NCBI GenBank assembly: GCA_001414345.1
Contig: LLCB01000025.1
Span: forward strand, 124,001-188,000
DNA: 64,000 nt
Direction of reading: 5' to 3'
From: Hymenoscyphus infarciens
Taxonomy: Eukaryota; Ascomycota; Leotiomycetes; Helotiales; Helotiaceae
Made by a program: the position numbers and the translations under genes. Position 1 is the stretch's first letter. The number at the start of each line of letters is the position of its first letter. This document shows positions 23,346 through 33,840 of the stretch, one piece after another. The notes below the pieces were generated by a model. The model did not search any database, was not told where the DNA came from, and was given only the letters and a program-made list of their open reading frames with translations.

Positions 23346-25960
23346 GTGATTCACTCCTCTAATGCCTTCTAAACTGGGAATACTACAAGCAGGTCATCCA
23401 CCTGATTGTTCAAAGTGGCTGCGATTCATATATGCAGGTTACTGTTAAGCTATTTTTGTGCCCCTTGGTGACATTCTTTGACGAGCGATCTCGCGTCGAG
23501 ATATAAACAATATATTATGATTTCTAACCTGCTCTGTCTATTGCATTGCCTAACCAGGTAACCGTACATCAGATGAATTTTATTACAGGGCTTAAGGTAG
23601 CTAAATGCAATCCCCGATACAAGCTGAAATTTAGCTTCTCGCTACTGTTTTCACTTAAAATTAAGGCTCGTTTGAATAAGCCGTAAAATAACAGCACTGT
23701 GTTTGCAGCCTGTCAACTGACGAGAGAAAGAAGTTATCAGCTGCCACAAAAAAGAAGAATGTGTTTTTAACATACCAACTGATGGGTGGTTGATCTTAGC
23801 TGGTGGTAACAAACATATGTCAACTAAAGGAGGATTGTTGGCCAGGGTTGATGAAGGCGTTTTCTGGGCGTTGTCCTTGAGTCTACCTGGAGCCATGCTG
23901 ACGATAAGAAGGAAAGTATCGATATTGTCTGATGACAATGTGAAGAAGGATATGATCGTTGGAGGTGGTATGATGTCGGTGGATGATGTCGTTTCTATGA
24001 GTGTTTGGAGATAAGATGGAAGGTGGTGTGTTGCTTTTAACTAATGCGAACAATCAAATGATAGGATTTTGGCTCTCTATGCAAACAGGTGCGAATTCAC
24101 TGGAATGGCGGATAGGTGCTTCACTTGACATGTTTGGTGCTGTATAAAGTCAATATGATATGAAAATACTTCAGTTCAGCACATTAAATATAAACGACTA
24201 ACTGCTACATGTAAATAGATGATGTTTTTATAAATAATAATGTTGAAAATCGTAAAAACGAAAGAACAAATGAGCCGAGAAGGTAACGGGGAATTTAATT
24301 CTAGATAAGATTAAAGTAAAATGTATAGGAGTCTTATTAAACGATGCCATAAAAAATAATCCCAAGTACTTAGGGACATTAAAGAAATAAATTATACAAT
24401 AAAAATAGTAGTTAGATACGAGCGTTAGAGTAAGCATTGATGTGAAATAGTTCCCCTACGCAAATGCCAATATAACAAGTTCACAACAGAGCTAAACAGT
24501 CTGCTATTTGTCCTGCCCTCGTTACAACTGAAACCTTCTCAAAATAAATAGATCCATGAACGTAAAAATTAAGCGAGTATTCGGGCCTTCTTTTCTTTGC
24601 TATAATAACCCTCGCATGCCCATTTTTGGCACTAGACCTCATAAAATCTCTAAAGAGCTACGCAAGTCATACACAGTATTGACTGTCAGTGAATCTTAAT
24701 TCTACGATTTCTTCCTACCAAACTAACTAAGCTTGCAAGTGGATCTGCAGTTCCAAGTACCACCGCATTACCTCCAAGGTACGTACCCAGGAGCAAGCCA
24801 CAAATTTGCGAGTAAGCTCCGAACATAAGTAAGCTACGAACTCACAAGTAAGCTACGGTAACTCTTCTCGCCAATCCAACAGTCAGTCCTCTGGACAACA
24901 AAATCAGCTCCGCACTTGAACTTGTGACCGCCTATCCAACCCTATCCCCAGCCTTCCCCCCAAAACAATCCAAAACCACCCTAAAGAACAAATGAAAAAC
25001 AGCCCAAGTTAACTCCCTCAAATAAGCCAGGCTACTCGTAGAAAGTGAGAACAACGAGAGGCAGCTTCTGTTTTTTTCATCGTGAGCTCTTTGATAACAA
25101 GGAGTAGGAATTTTAGCATAGATGATAAAGTAATTTTATAATTAATCTATTAGGAGTTTATAAACTCGAAATGAAGTTAGGGCTTTGATTGTTTGTAGGC
25201 TGCGAGTAAGCTGCGACCGAGCTGTGGGTTAGCCGTGAGGAACTCGCAAGTGAGCCATTATTGCAAGTGAGCTATAGGCAACTCGCAAAGGAACTCATCA
25301 ATCACCAAGTATCTCACACCAAATTCTCCATACGCCTCGCGATGGATGATACATGCAAAACATTGGAAAAGACAATCTCAAGTAAACTACTGCATCCCGA
25401 TTAAGACTCTTCGAATTTCTATGGCAACAAAGACAGGTACCACTACATTTCTATCCATTGTTCTAGAGGAAATTAAAAGATGTAACACGAAAGCAAAACC
25501 GTGAAAAAATCAGCTTTTTGGTAACCAGCCACGCAGGAAAAAGATGAGGCATCTCTACTTAGAACTCTTTTACGCTCTCGCGCCCTTGGCACCACCCGAG
25601 AATCGGTCACAAAATTCCAATCACACAATTCCACTAGAGGGAATCAAGGTTCAAAGGAAACAAATTAATATTGGCATTCTCCCCGAATATACCAGAATTC
25701 AAGGATCCAAGTATATCAGCTCACAAACAGTGCCTCGTGATCTCCTATGCAATCGTGTAGCGATACATTCGTGTCCATAATTACGCCTTTCCCGCTTCCA
25801 TTCCAGGATGTTTTAATGCGCGAAAAAAGACACCTGCTGCTGATGGTATAACGAAAGGCACCTCAAGCATGCAATGGCCTTTCCATGCAACGTGTATATG
25901 CACACCTTTCCTCCAGAATACGCCGAACCCATCATTTCATTATGCCAGAATTCGATTCCC
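23346..25960. other. Intergenic DNA of normal composition, 3' of UBE2C
   Basis: No recognised gene. One weak minus-strand candidate starts at ATG 23896 in good context: a first exon to 23776 ending at a GTATGT donor and a possible second exon after GTGGCAG near 23738. It would give only about 67 residues without a known domain, so I do not call it. The region 24.8-25.3 kb carries cluster 3 of the GTAAGCT repeat. Confidence 0.4.
24800..25300. repeat. Cluster 3 of the GTAAGCT dispersed repeat
   Basis: Copies of GAGTAAGCT / AAGTAAGCT / AAGTGAGC lie near 24810, 24830, 24845, 25205, 25247 and 25262, often paired with AACTCGCA or AACTCACA words. Not RIP-mutated. Confidence 0.6.
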
Positions 25961-25966
25961 CCATGT

Positions 25967-26623
25967 TTATTCATCGTCGATATCCTGGTGTCTCGCAAGA
26001 ACCTTCCGCTTGAACTCCTCCGGATCCTTGTCCCATAATTCCGCAGCCTCGCCGTTCAAAGGTGATGCGCTATCCCAAAATTAGCTCCCTCCTCCCCCCA
26101 AAATCAATAGAAGAGTGAACTTACTTATTCGGCTCTCCAAGAAGACTTTGCAAACTCAGCAAAACAGTTTGGATGTTATAGGCAGCGGTCCACTTATCCT
26201 TCAAAATATCCAAGCAGATGCGACCCGAGAAATCGACATTAGGGTGGTAGATTGGGGTTTTGAAGAGGACGGTGGGCGCGGCGTAGGGGTAATTTGAGGG
26301 GAAGGCAAAGGAGAGCTTGAGGGTGAGGTTTTCGTAGGGCGTCTCGGAGGGGCCTTCGATGGTTGCAGTCCAGGAGAGGAGATTGCCGTCTGCCGAGGGG
26401 AAGGCGGAGATTCCTGGGGCGGAAGAGGTCATGAGTTGCATTAATTCGGTTTGCAAGCTGGTTTGGGGGTTAGATTGGAGAGGCGAGATTGAGGGGAGGT
26501 AACCTACCGTTTTGTTGTAGATTGGGCATCGGGGCCTTTCTTTGGGGCTGCCAATTTGGTTGCTTGAGCAGCCTGCAGACTGCCAGGAGCCGAGTTTTGG
26601 GTGTCTTCCATATCGTAATTCAT
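25967..26623 (-). CDS. ubc11: Ubiquitin-conjugating enzyme E2 C (APC/C-type E2)
   Basis: An E2 of the UBE2C/UbcH10/Ubc11 group, which loads ubiquitin for the anaphase-promoting complex and so drives cyclin and securin destruction at mitotic exit. Exons on the minus strand are 26623-26508, 26457-26125 and 26069-25967, with 50- and 55-bp introns, giving 183 residues. After a variable 39-residue N-terminal extension comes the UBC fold starting [14 protein letters not shown] is at 110-112 and the catalytic Cys is C120 in [11 protein letters not shown]; the group-typical [12 protein letters not shown] and [11 protein letters not shown] follow. Length matches human UBE2C (179). All three exons join in phase and restore the conserved GEPNN-ASPLNG junction. 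It shares a 571-bp intergenic region with CHK1, transcribed the other way. Confidence 0.94.
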
Positions 26624-27194
26624 GGTGGAAATGAGGGGGTTTTGGGTCGATGTTGGAGGAGTTGGTGACGGAGTGGAATGTGTGCGAGGCAAAGTAGTCG
26701 GATGTGGCGATGAGGAATCAACAATAAAGAACGTGTTGTGAATGGGATTGTGGATGGGGTAAGTCGACTTTATTGCTTGGGAAGAAGAAGAGAAGAAGAA
26801 GAAGCTTGCAAGCGATTGTGGTGGACAAAGCAATCGTTGGTGGTGGAATTTGTAGGTTTCAAGAGCAGTCAGGGTGGTGGTGTTTACTTGAAGACCGAGA
26901 GCGGTTCCTTTGACAACGCTGTGGACAATGCACTAGCGAGACAGACGAGGCTACCATGCAGCCTGCAGCCCGCAGCCTGCACCCACCCGCCGGAGCCTGA
27001 TCACCAATGGCCGACGCGACGAATTTATATTTCGAAACTGGACGCGACAAACCTACAATTCATTGGAATACAATACTTGCACTTACTTTGGCTTTTGATA
27101 GAGGTACATCACTTATTTGGAAATGGTTAGTAATGAGATGATAAATCTCTGATTCCCGTCCCTCTCGCAATTACACTATTCATCCCATCTAACC
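26624..27194. promoter_or_regulatory. Shared divergent promoter region of UBE2C and CHK1
   Basis: 571 bp separate the two start codons. It includes an AAG-rich microsatellite near 26785-26802 and a palindromic GCAGCCTGCAGCC patch near 26960. No transcription-factor site is claimed. The two genes act in mitotic exit and the DNA-damage checkpoint, so co-regulation is possible. Confidence 0.5.
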
Positions 27195-28879
27195 ATGTTG
27201 ATGCAGAGTCAACTCGATCCTTTACCCCGCGACCTCCCTTTCCGCATAATATCAAAGACCATTGGCAGAGGAGCCTATGCATCGTAAGTTTCACCATTCA
27301 AACTCATGAGAAGTAACTTCCTCTCTCAAAGTCAATCTCTAATTAATGCAGAATAAAAAAAGCCATCCCTCCCACCGATACAACACCCGTCTTCGCCGTC
27401 AAATTCATCCACAAAGCCTACGCCGTAAAACATGGCCGAATCTCAGCAAAACAAATCGCCATGGAGGTCTCTCTCCACTCGCACATCGGCCAACACCCCA
27501 ATATCATAGAATGGTTTGCCACAGGCGAAGACAACGTCTGGAAATGGATTGCCATGGAATATGCTGAGGGTGGCGACCTTTTTGATAAAATCGAGGCAGA
27601 TGTGGGTGTTAGTGAGGACATTGCACACTTCTACTTTTCTCAATTGATCAGTGGGGTTGCTTATATGCATGCCAAAGGCGTTGCTCATCGAGATATCAAG
27701 CCGGAAAATATCCTGCTCTCTGATTCTGGGAGTTTGAAGATTGCCGACTTTGGACTGGCTACGCTTTTTGAGTACCAGGGCAAGACTAAACTCAGCACGA
27801 CCATGTGTGGAAGCCCTCCATATATTGCGCCGGAAGTCATTACCTGTTCAAAGAGTACTCAATCGAGGGGAGGACCCAAAGCAGCAGGATATTCGGCAAA
27901 TATGTGTGATATTTGGTCTTGTGGGGTGGTTCTATTCGTCCTTCTCGTCGGAAACACACCCTGGGACGAGCCAACAGAAATGAGTTGGGAATTCCAAGAG
28001 TTCAACGGAAAGCGAGGACACAGCGAAGATGATCTATGGAAACGACTACCAAAATCTGTCCTCTCATTACTACGAGGAATGATGAACACAGACTGCACCC
28101 AAAGATTCAACTTCCCCCAAATCAAAGCCCACCCCTGGTTCACACGAAAAAACACCCTCATGTCCACCTCGGGAAAAATAACCAACCAAATAACCCTCGC
28201 CACGAAAATGCTAGAAGGTCTGCACATCGACTTCAGCCAACAACCAACAACCTCACAAAGACCCCGTCAAAGCCAAGACGCAATGGATCTCGACTTAGAA
28301 AACCAACCGCGATTTTCATTTACGCAACCTGAAGCCCCCATAAACGATGTAATGTTCGACTGGGAACGACCCCCAAGAGTGAACGCCGCAGCAATAAGCG
28401 CCAGTCAACCCACCTCTCTCCATACCAACATCCCTACTCCCTCCCTCGACATCCTCGCCGACGAACCTTCGATGTCGCAATTCGCTCCTACACCCTCAGT
28501 ACCCTACTCCCTCACCCAACATGCCCGTCGTTTCCGAGATATCGTTCCAAATTACTCGCTCACGAGATTCTTCTCCCATCTCTCTGCGCCTTTGCTCTTA
28601 CAACTCCTTAGTTCAGCGTTACATCAACTTAATATTCCTACACCACCGATATCACAAATGAGTGGGAGGGAACACCAGGGATGGATCAAGATTAAGACGT
28701 TGGATGGGAGGATGTGCGGTCTCACAGGTGATATCGTCGTTGATAGTTATTTCACTGGGGATGTAGAATTACTCGAGGTGAGATTTGTGAAGGTCAAGGG
28801 TGATCCGTTGGAGTGGAGGAGATTCTTCAAAAATGTCACTGTGCTTTGTAAGGAGGGGGTTTATGTTCCTGGGGGTTGA
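27195..28879 (+). CDS. chk1: Checkpoint kinase CHK1
   Basis: A Ser/Thr kinase of the CHK1 group: the nuclear effector of ATR/Rad3 that delays mitosis after DNA damage or replication stress. Exons are 27195-27283 and 27352-28879 with a 68-bp phase-2 intron, giving 538 residues. The kinase domain spans about residues 18-310: glycine loop GRGAYAS (24-30), VAIK-type Lys47, HRDIKPENIL (from 142, catalytic Asp144), DFG at 162 and CGSPPYIAPEV with the activation-loop residues. The C-terminal part carries a low-complexity linker and a KA1-like regulatory domain (FSHLSAPLLLQLLSSAL…FFKNVTVLCKEG), as in CHK1 proteins. A second in-frame ATG at 27201 is an alternative start. All catalytic residues are intact. 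The sensor kinase and mediator are not in the window. Confidence 0.94.
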
Positions 28880-29337
28880 AGAAACTTCTTGGAATAGGGA
28901 TGTGGATGTGGATTGGGAAGGTTGGGATAGATTGGCGTTTTTTATTTGAGAGGATGGGTATTTGGTATATTTATTGGGGCGCTTGGGTAAGAAAGAATGG
29001 ATATTTTTTTTCGTGATGGTTGGTTAGTGGAGAGCTTTGGGGTGGGTTGGGATGGTATAGGATAATGATAATGAAAAATAAATTACGAGGCATGGCAAGT
29101 TTCTCTTCTTCAACTTTTCGAGTCGGCATTACTACTCATGATTCCATACTTCTTCTATTACATTTTTGCATCAACAATACCCATGTAAATATTAGAACTT
29201 CGGGTTGACTCGCTTAATTCAAGAGGGGGGGGGGGGGGGGGGGGGGGGGCAAGCAATTTGGTACCAAATGAGATCTTTTTCTATTGCCTTTCTAATACAA
29301 CACCCAGTACCACCCCCTCTTCCCGTCTGATCAGCCT
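28880..29337. other. Convergent spacer containing a poly(G) tract
   Basis: Presumed 3' UTRs of CHK1 and of the small minus-strand gene. It holds the 25-base G run listed separately. No further gene. Confidence 0.5.
29225..29249 (+). repeat. Poly(G) tract of 25 bases
   Basis: An uninterrupted G25. Exact length is uncertain because homopolymers are error-prone. Such a run can form a G-quadruplex on the plus strand. A 15-base G run occurs at 48433-48447. Confidence 0.85.
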
Positions 29338-29589
29338 TTAATAAGAAAAACACTCCAGACACCTCTCAGTTCCATGTCCGCAATCTCTGTTGGTACAAAT
29401 CCCTGTTTTTCCGGGATTTTCCTTTCCACAGAGACAACAGCTCCAGTTCCAGTTCCAGGTCCAGGTTTTGGCCTCTGGTACGGCGGGATCTTTGTTGATA
29501 GTGGTGGGTATTTCTTTGGAAGGAACCACAGCTGGCTGCTCTTCGAATGTGCTTTTACTTTTACTTTTGCTTGGAGTGGGGTTGGACAT
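29338..29589 (-). CDS. Small Cys-rich, zinc-finger-like protein, 83 aa
   Basis: A minus-strand open frame from ATG 29589 in good context. The first half is Lys/Ser/Pro-rich; the second half carries WTWNWNWSCCLCGKEN, then C-x5-C-x-H and a terminal CLECFSY, that is, paired Cys and one His spaced like a small zinc ribbon. Similar short W-x-CC-x-C…C…C-H-x-x-C…C proteins are common in filamentous ascomycetes, but I cannot name the family or its role. Repeated CCA-GTT-CCA codons create the WNWNW run. An AAG repeat lies just upstream in the presumed 5' UTR. Confidence 0.5.
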   Translation of the reverse strand: MSNPTPSKSKSKSTFEEQPAVVPSKEIPTTINKDPAVPEAKTWTWNWNWSCCLCGKENPGKTGICTNRDCGHGTERCLECFSY

Positions 29590-29945
29590 TTTCGGTGGGT
29601 GGTTTGTGTTCTTCTTCTTCTTCTTCTTCTTCTTCTTGGACGTTAAGACGAGAGAGATCTGGGTTGTGGTGTTATTGCAAGATCGGGGTATGCGTGGTGT
29701 CAGTTGGAGAATATTGGTTATTGGTCGTTGGTCGTTGAAGAAGGACGTATCGACTTCAAGAATCAAATCCTATTTGAGACCGAGGAAAAACCAAGTAAAT
29801 AACAGCACAATTAATCCCCCCCCCCTAGAAAAAACTCATCTCGCTTCTTATCCAGTGCCACACAAAGACTTTCGTTGCATCATCCAGTTCCGAGCGAGGA
29901 CGAAGGTTCAAAAGTCTTCGAGTTAGAGAAAATGTAGGTAAGGAA

Positions 29946-30001
29946 GGACCAACCAACCAACCAACCATCCTCCACCACACCACACCACACCACACCACAC
30001 T
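29946..30001. repeat. CCAA and CACAC microsatellites
   Basis: About five CCAA/ACCA units followed after a short spacer by about five CACAC units. Simple tandem repeat, likely length-variable. Confidence 0.8.
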
Positions 30002-30289
30002 AGACTTCCAAGACAGGGACCCCCAAGAAGCATGGAGCGACTCATAGACTTGAAACATGGGAAACTGTTAAGATCAAGGTATGTGTCGGAGTCGAGAAAG
30101 AACTTGGTCAGTGCCACGGAAGTGTAGGACTTCTCTGAACCTTTGTAGAACCTCTTGTTCCTTCTCCCCAAAAGAAGCGGATTGAAAAGGTCAAGATGGC
30201 ACTGAAGGGACCTTTCCAGCTGCATGAAATTTTTTGCTAATAATGTTTACTTTGTAGTGGTCGCCTCTGATTTTGAGAAAGCTGCCATC

Positions 30290-30480
30290 TTCCGATTTAC
30301 TCGCAGCTTACTTACAGCTTATGTACAGCTCACTCGCAACTATGAATAAATACTTTAAGACTAATCCAGGGCCAGCGAGTTGTCGCTTGTGATTTCCGAA
30401 ACAATCCCCGTAAAAGTCCGAAGTTTTTTAGTAAGCTGCTATCTTCCTCGTTCCTAGCAGCTTATTCGCGGTATTTCCGG
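30290..30480. repeat. Cluster 4 of the GTAAGCT dispersed repeat
   Basis: CAGCTTAC, CAGCTTAT and CAGCTCAC near 30305-30335 and GTAAGCTGC near 30432, i.e. the reverse complement and forward forms of the word in clusters 1-3. Confidence 0.5.
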
Positions 30481-30954
30481 CCCCTACACTAGTTGCCATA
30501 AGCCGCGCTCTCTCGATAAAAAACATTCGCAAGACGAACTCGGTCACCAAATTCTTTTTGATTTCCAAAGACAACCATCATGATATGGCCACACACTCCT
30601 TGTCAAATGTGACAGAAATGTCCTCTGTTATACAACGACCTTTCCAGCTCCCCTCCGGAATTTACCAAAACCACTCAAGCTCTACCCATATGTTTTGAAA
30701 AACCTATTATATCAACCACCAACAGCGCCCACCCCCATACCCCATAATCCAAGAACCAAAGCCACACCCAAGAACCAATAAGAAAAATCTCCACGTCGAC
30801 GCGCGCAAAGAGCTAAGCCCGGAAAAAATGGCTCAGATCCCTTTATCCCCAACCTCACAACCATCTCTCTTTGTCCGTCGCATTCCACACCACCCACCAA
30901 AGACGAAGTCCCACGACAAAAATACCCCCGTCACCCCCATGCACCCCAGAAAAA

Positions 30955-31164
30955 ATGGATTTGGATCTCGAGCGTCTCTCCCTCTCCAACATGGCAAAGT
31001 CAAAGTCTAAACCTCAAAGTAAAAACAAAAGCAAGTCCAATTCAAAAGGCAAAAGCACCACCAACAAGGTTGAAAAGACGTATCTTCCTAAAAAGATAGG
31101 AAAGTTAAACCAATTCGAACCCTTGAACTTCGATAGGATCTTTGGGAAGAGATGGAGTTTGTAA
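30955..31164 (+). CDS. Small basic hypothetical protein, 69 aa
   Basis: From ATG 30955: a Lys/Ser-rich low-complexity segment (SKSKPQSKNKSK…) and then a non-repetitive end, EKTYLPKKIGKLNQFEPLNFDRIFGKRW. The C-terminal part looks like a conserved peptide rather than noise, but I do not recognise a family. An overlapping frame opens with ATG at 30828 (MAQIPLSPTSQPSLF…) in another phase; no canonical intron joins the two. It could also be the last exon of a longer gene. Confidence 0.35.
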   Translation: MDLDLERLSLSNMAKSKSKPQSKNKSKSNSKGKSTTNKVEKTYLPKKIGKLNQFEPLNFDRIFGKRWSL

Positions 31165-31441
31165 GGAAGATTCAATCTTTGAGGGGAGGAAAGAATGGAA
31201 GGGAGTGCTAACAGCATAGCAGTGCAAGCATCGACTCCGAGACCGGTGGAACACTCCCCAGACGCTCAGTTCGCCAACAAAACCAAAGCAAGACCGAGAA
31301 AATTGAAGAACAAAACACGAAATGAACTTTGGATTTCATTCATCAATACAAAAAACTTTTCACATCATAAATGAGTAATTTTTACATTATATGCAACAAA
31401 AGACATGGATGGGTATTTGCTAGCGCCGAGTTATCTCCTAC

Positions 31442-32936
31442 TTACTGAGCACCCAGAGTCTGCAAAGCAGCTCTGAGCTCACTAACTGCTGTCGCGGGAT
31501 CTTCAAAGTTCAAGGCACTAATGGCCCATTTCGCGTGTTTTTGTGCCTTTGCTATCGAAGCATCGTCGGTGTTATACCGCTGTGGTTGGAATTGTGGTGC
31601 GCTGGGAGGAGGCTGATGATATTGAGCTTGGGGTGGTGGAGGGATATGTGGTTGGCGGGGTGGTGCGTATGTTGGAATTGTAGGTGGCTGTACTGGAGGT
31701 TGAACAGGTGGTTGTGGAGGCTGTTGATAGAATTGTTGTGGTGGAGGACTTGGGGGTGCTTGGGGCTGGTTTATTGTAGGGGGAGGAAATGATTCGAAAT
31801 CCGGCGAGATTCCTGGAGCATTGGAAGGTTGATTAGGTAAACCCAAATCAATTACATCTTCTGGAGGCGCTGTTGGTATTGTTGCGTCTCGTGTCTCTGC
31901 TGTGAATGTTGGTACTTCTGGGAAATATCCTCCTCCTGCCGAGTTATTTCTATAGTTCGGTGACTCCAATGGCGATACGTTGTCGTCCTGAACAGCGTTA
32001 TAGGGAAATCCATCTCGAGGATAGGGGTCGAAAGGTTTAGAAGCACCAACGCCAGGCGATCCACGTGCTGAGACTTGGGTAGAAGGATGTAGAGATCGAT
32101 CAATGGACGATTGTCTTGCAAGTCTTGCATCTACTTGATCTTGCTCATCAGGAACATCTTCCACCGATACTTGTCGTGGTTTGGACGGTTCTCCTAGCCC
32201 TTGTACTTCAGGGTCGTTTGGGTCTAATTCTGGTAAATTCTCCTCTGGAGCTGGTTCGGGCTTGGGATTCGACTCGTTGGGATCCTTTCCTTCCTTCAAC
32301 GCTCTCACAATTCTGACAGCATTCCATTTTGCATATTTTATCCTCGCCCGGGTTTCGTTATCTGGTTCTCCCCAGATATTGACCAGCTCGAGAAAGGTCG
32401 CCGCGGCTTGGAAGGTATCCGCTGTTTGCCTGGAATTGTATCAGTACTCAGTCGCATGGGGAAGGTGGTGGATTCTTTGACTGACTTGGTCACTTTGTCC
32501 GCTTGTACCGCGCGATCTGCTCTATGAAAGGTCTCCAGTCCAAATTGTTCCACGTATGCTTGTCCAGCTACATCGTCAATAATCGCATCGTTTGTTGGGT
32601 TTTCCGCCTTGATCTGCTCCCACCCATTTATCAGTATATGTCCTGAGCTAATCCTAAACTCTCTCCCCAAATTCCGCGTACCTTTTCCAACTTGTCCATC
32701 AAGGTCGTGGTATAGTTCAGGGTCTCAGCGTCGCCATTGTGGAGGCCTTTGGAAAGAATCTGGTTAACAATCCAGTACTCGCCTGTTTGTTGTTAGCAGA
32801 TGGATAAGAAGGTAGGATGACTGGAAGATGTACACCAATAAGCTATGACTGGTTTCGCTGATTCTAGTTGCGCAGCGCGAACCACGAATCTGGTCAGGTC
32901 GGCGCTCTTGAGCTTCCCGGGAATATGAGCTGCCAT
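31442..32936 (-). CDS. vta1: VTA1-like ESCRT-III/Vps4 regulator
   Basis: Vta1 (LIP5 in animals) binds and activates the AAA ATPase Vps4, which disassembles ESCRT-III on endosomes during multivesicular-body sorting. Minus-strand exons are 32936-32834, 32782-32682, 32613-32486 and 32429-31442, with introns of 51, 68 and 56 bp; phases agree throughout and the product is 439 residues. The N-terminal tandem-MIT domain (MAAHIPGKLKSADLTRFVVR, CEYWIVNQILSKGLHNGD, FGLETFHRADRA, ATFLELVNIWGE, KYAKWNAVRIVRALKEG) and the short C-terminal helical domain (AQKHAKWAISALNFEDPATA) that binds Vps4 are both present. They are joined by a long Pro/Gln-rich linker with repeated PPVQPP. The third intron uses the less common donor GTCAGT. 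Confidence 0.93.
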
Positions 32937-33190
32937 TGGGGATTCTCCTCGCGCTTTGTCAGGATAACTGGGAGAAATATTGTCGGAACTACTGATGTCC
33001 CATAGGAGTTGCTGAGCTCATCAATATAAGATGTCAAAAGGTGTTGCCTATGACGCGCGTGTGGTGTTTTTAGTATGACAGGAGGATGGTGGGGAGAGGC
33101 TCTGCTGTGGAGGAGGGGAAGCTGGTGGAGGCTGAGCTTTTAAAGGCGGCAGGAGTTAGGCAAAGTTACCTATCTCTTTTATACCCCACG
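32937..33190. promoter_or_regulatory. Upstream region of VTA1 at the edge of RIP block 2
   Basis: About 250 bp of normal-composition DNA between the VTA1 start and the abrupt shift to AT-rich sequence near 33.19 kb; must contain the VTA1 promoter. No motif is claimed. Confidence 0.4.
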
Positions 33191-33587
33191 TGCAGACGTA
33201 ATCAGCAGTCTAGTCAGAAACTACTCTTATTTAGAGTAGTTTTAGACTAAAATCTAGGTAGCTTCGAACTATAATACTACTAAACTAGTTTAGAAGTACT
33301 AAGAGATTAAAATCTAAATTAAAGCTATTTATACTTCTTACTTTATATATAGTCGTAATATATCTCTTTCTATCTCTTTATTTAATCTTCTATATAATTC
33401 GAAGATAAAAGTAAGAAAAATAGATATAGAGTAGTATTTTAATATAATAGTATAAACTTAGAAATATTCGCTATTACTAATATATTCTTATATAATTAAA
33501 TAATATTATTTATAAGTAATTCTTTATATATTAATATTATAATAAGAGATATAAGATTAGAACTATATTATACCAAATTATCTAGAG

Positions 33588-33840
33588 TATAATAATACGA
33601 ATTATATACTTCTATAGAAGAGATATATAAAAGTAGATTTAATAGAATAATATATAAGAATACTAAGTTCTAATATAAAGGAAAAGACTAAATTAGATCT
33701 TTTCTAATTATAAAAGAGTAGATAATACTAAGGTTTATAATCTACTAGAGTCTATCTAATACTAAAGTCTATAATATAAATAATATAAAATATTCAAAGC
33801 TAAAATCTTATATATATATAGTATATAAACTCGACTACTA
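33588..33840 (+). repeat. LTR fragment related to the nested element family
   Basis: Starts with TATAATAATACGAATTATA and follows the 14729 LTR closely for its first 150 bases (AGAAGAGATATATAAAAG…, ACTAAGTTCTAATATAAAG…), then diverges. No second LTR or target duplication was found, so it is a solo or truncated LTR, heavily RIP-mutated. Confidence 0.55.

Larger units (their letters stand above)
29590..30950. other. Intergenic DNA with microsatellites and GTAAGCT cluster 4
   Basis: Contains (CCAA)n and (CACAC)n microsatellites at 29950-30000, and a short cluster of GTAAGCT-type words at 30290-30480. No gene is recognised. Confidence 0.5.

Noticed and set aside
23651..23938. Minus-strand frame with a start in good context at 23896 and a GTATGT donor
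   Set aside because: Would encode a very short two-exon product without domain or signal peptide; insufficient support.
25544..26084. Plus-strand frames of 70-78 codons downstream of UBE2C
   Set aside because: They overlap the 3' UTR and last exon of the minus-strand UBE2C gene and have no protein features.
29390..29926. 178-codon plus-strand frame with a poly-Phe/Val run
   Set aside because: Opposite strand of the small Cys-rich gene and of its AAG repeat; a shadow with implausible composition.
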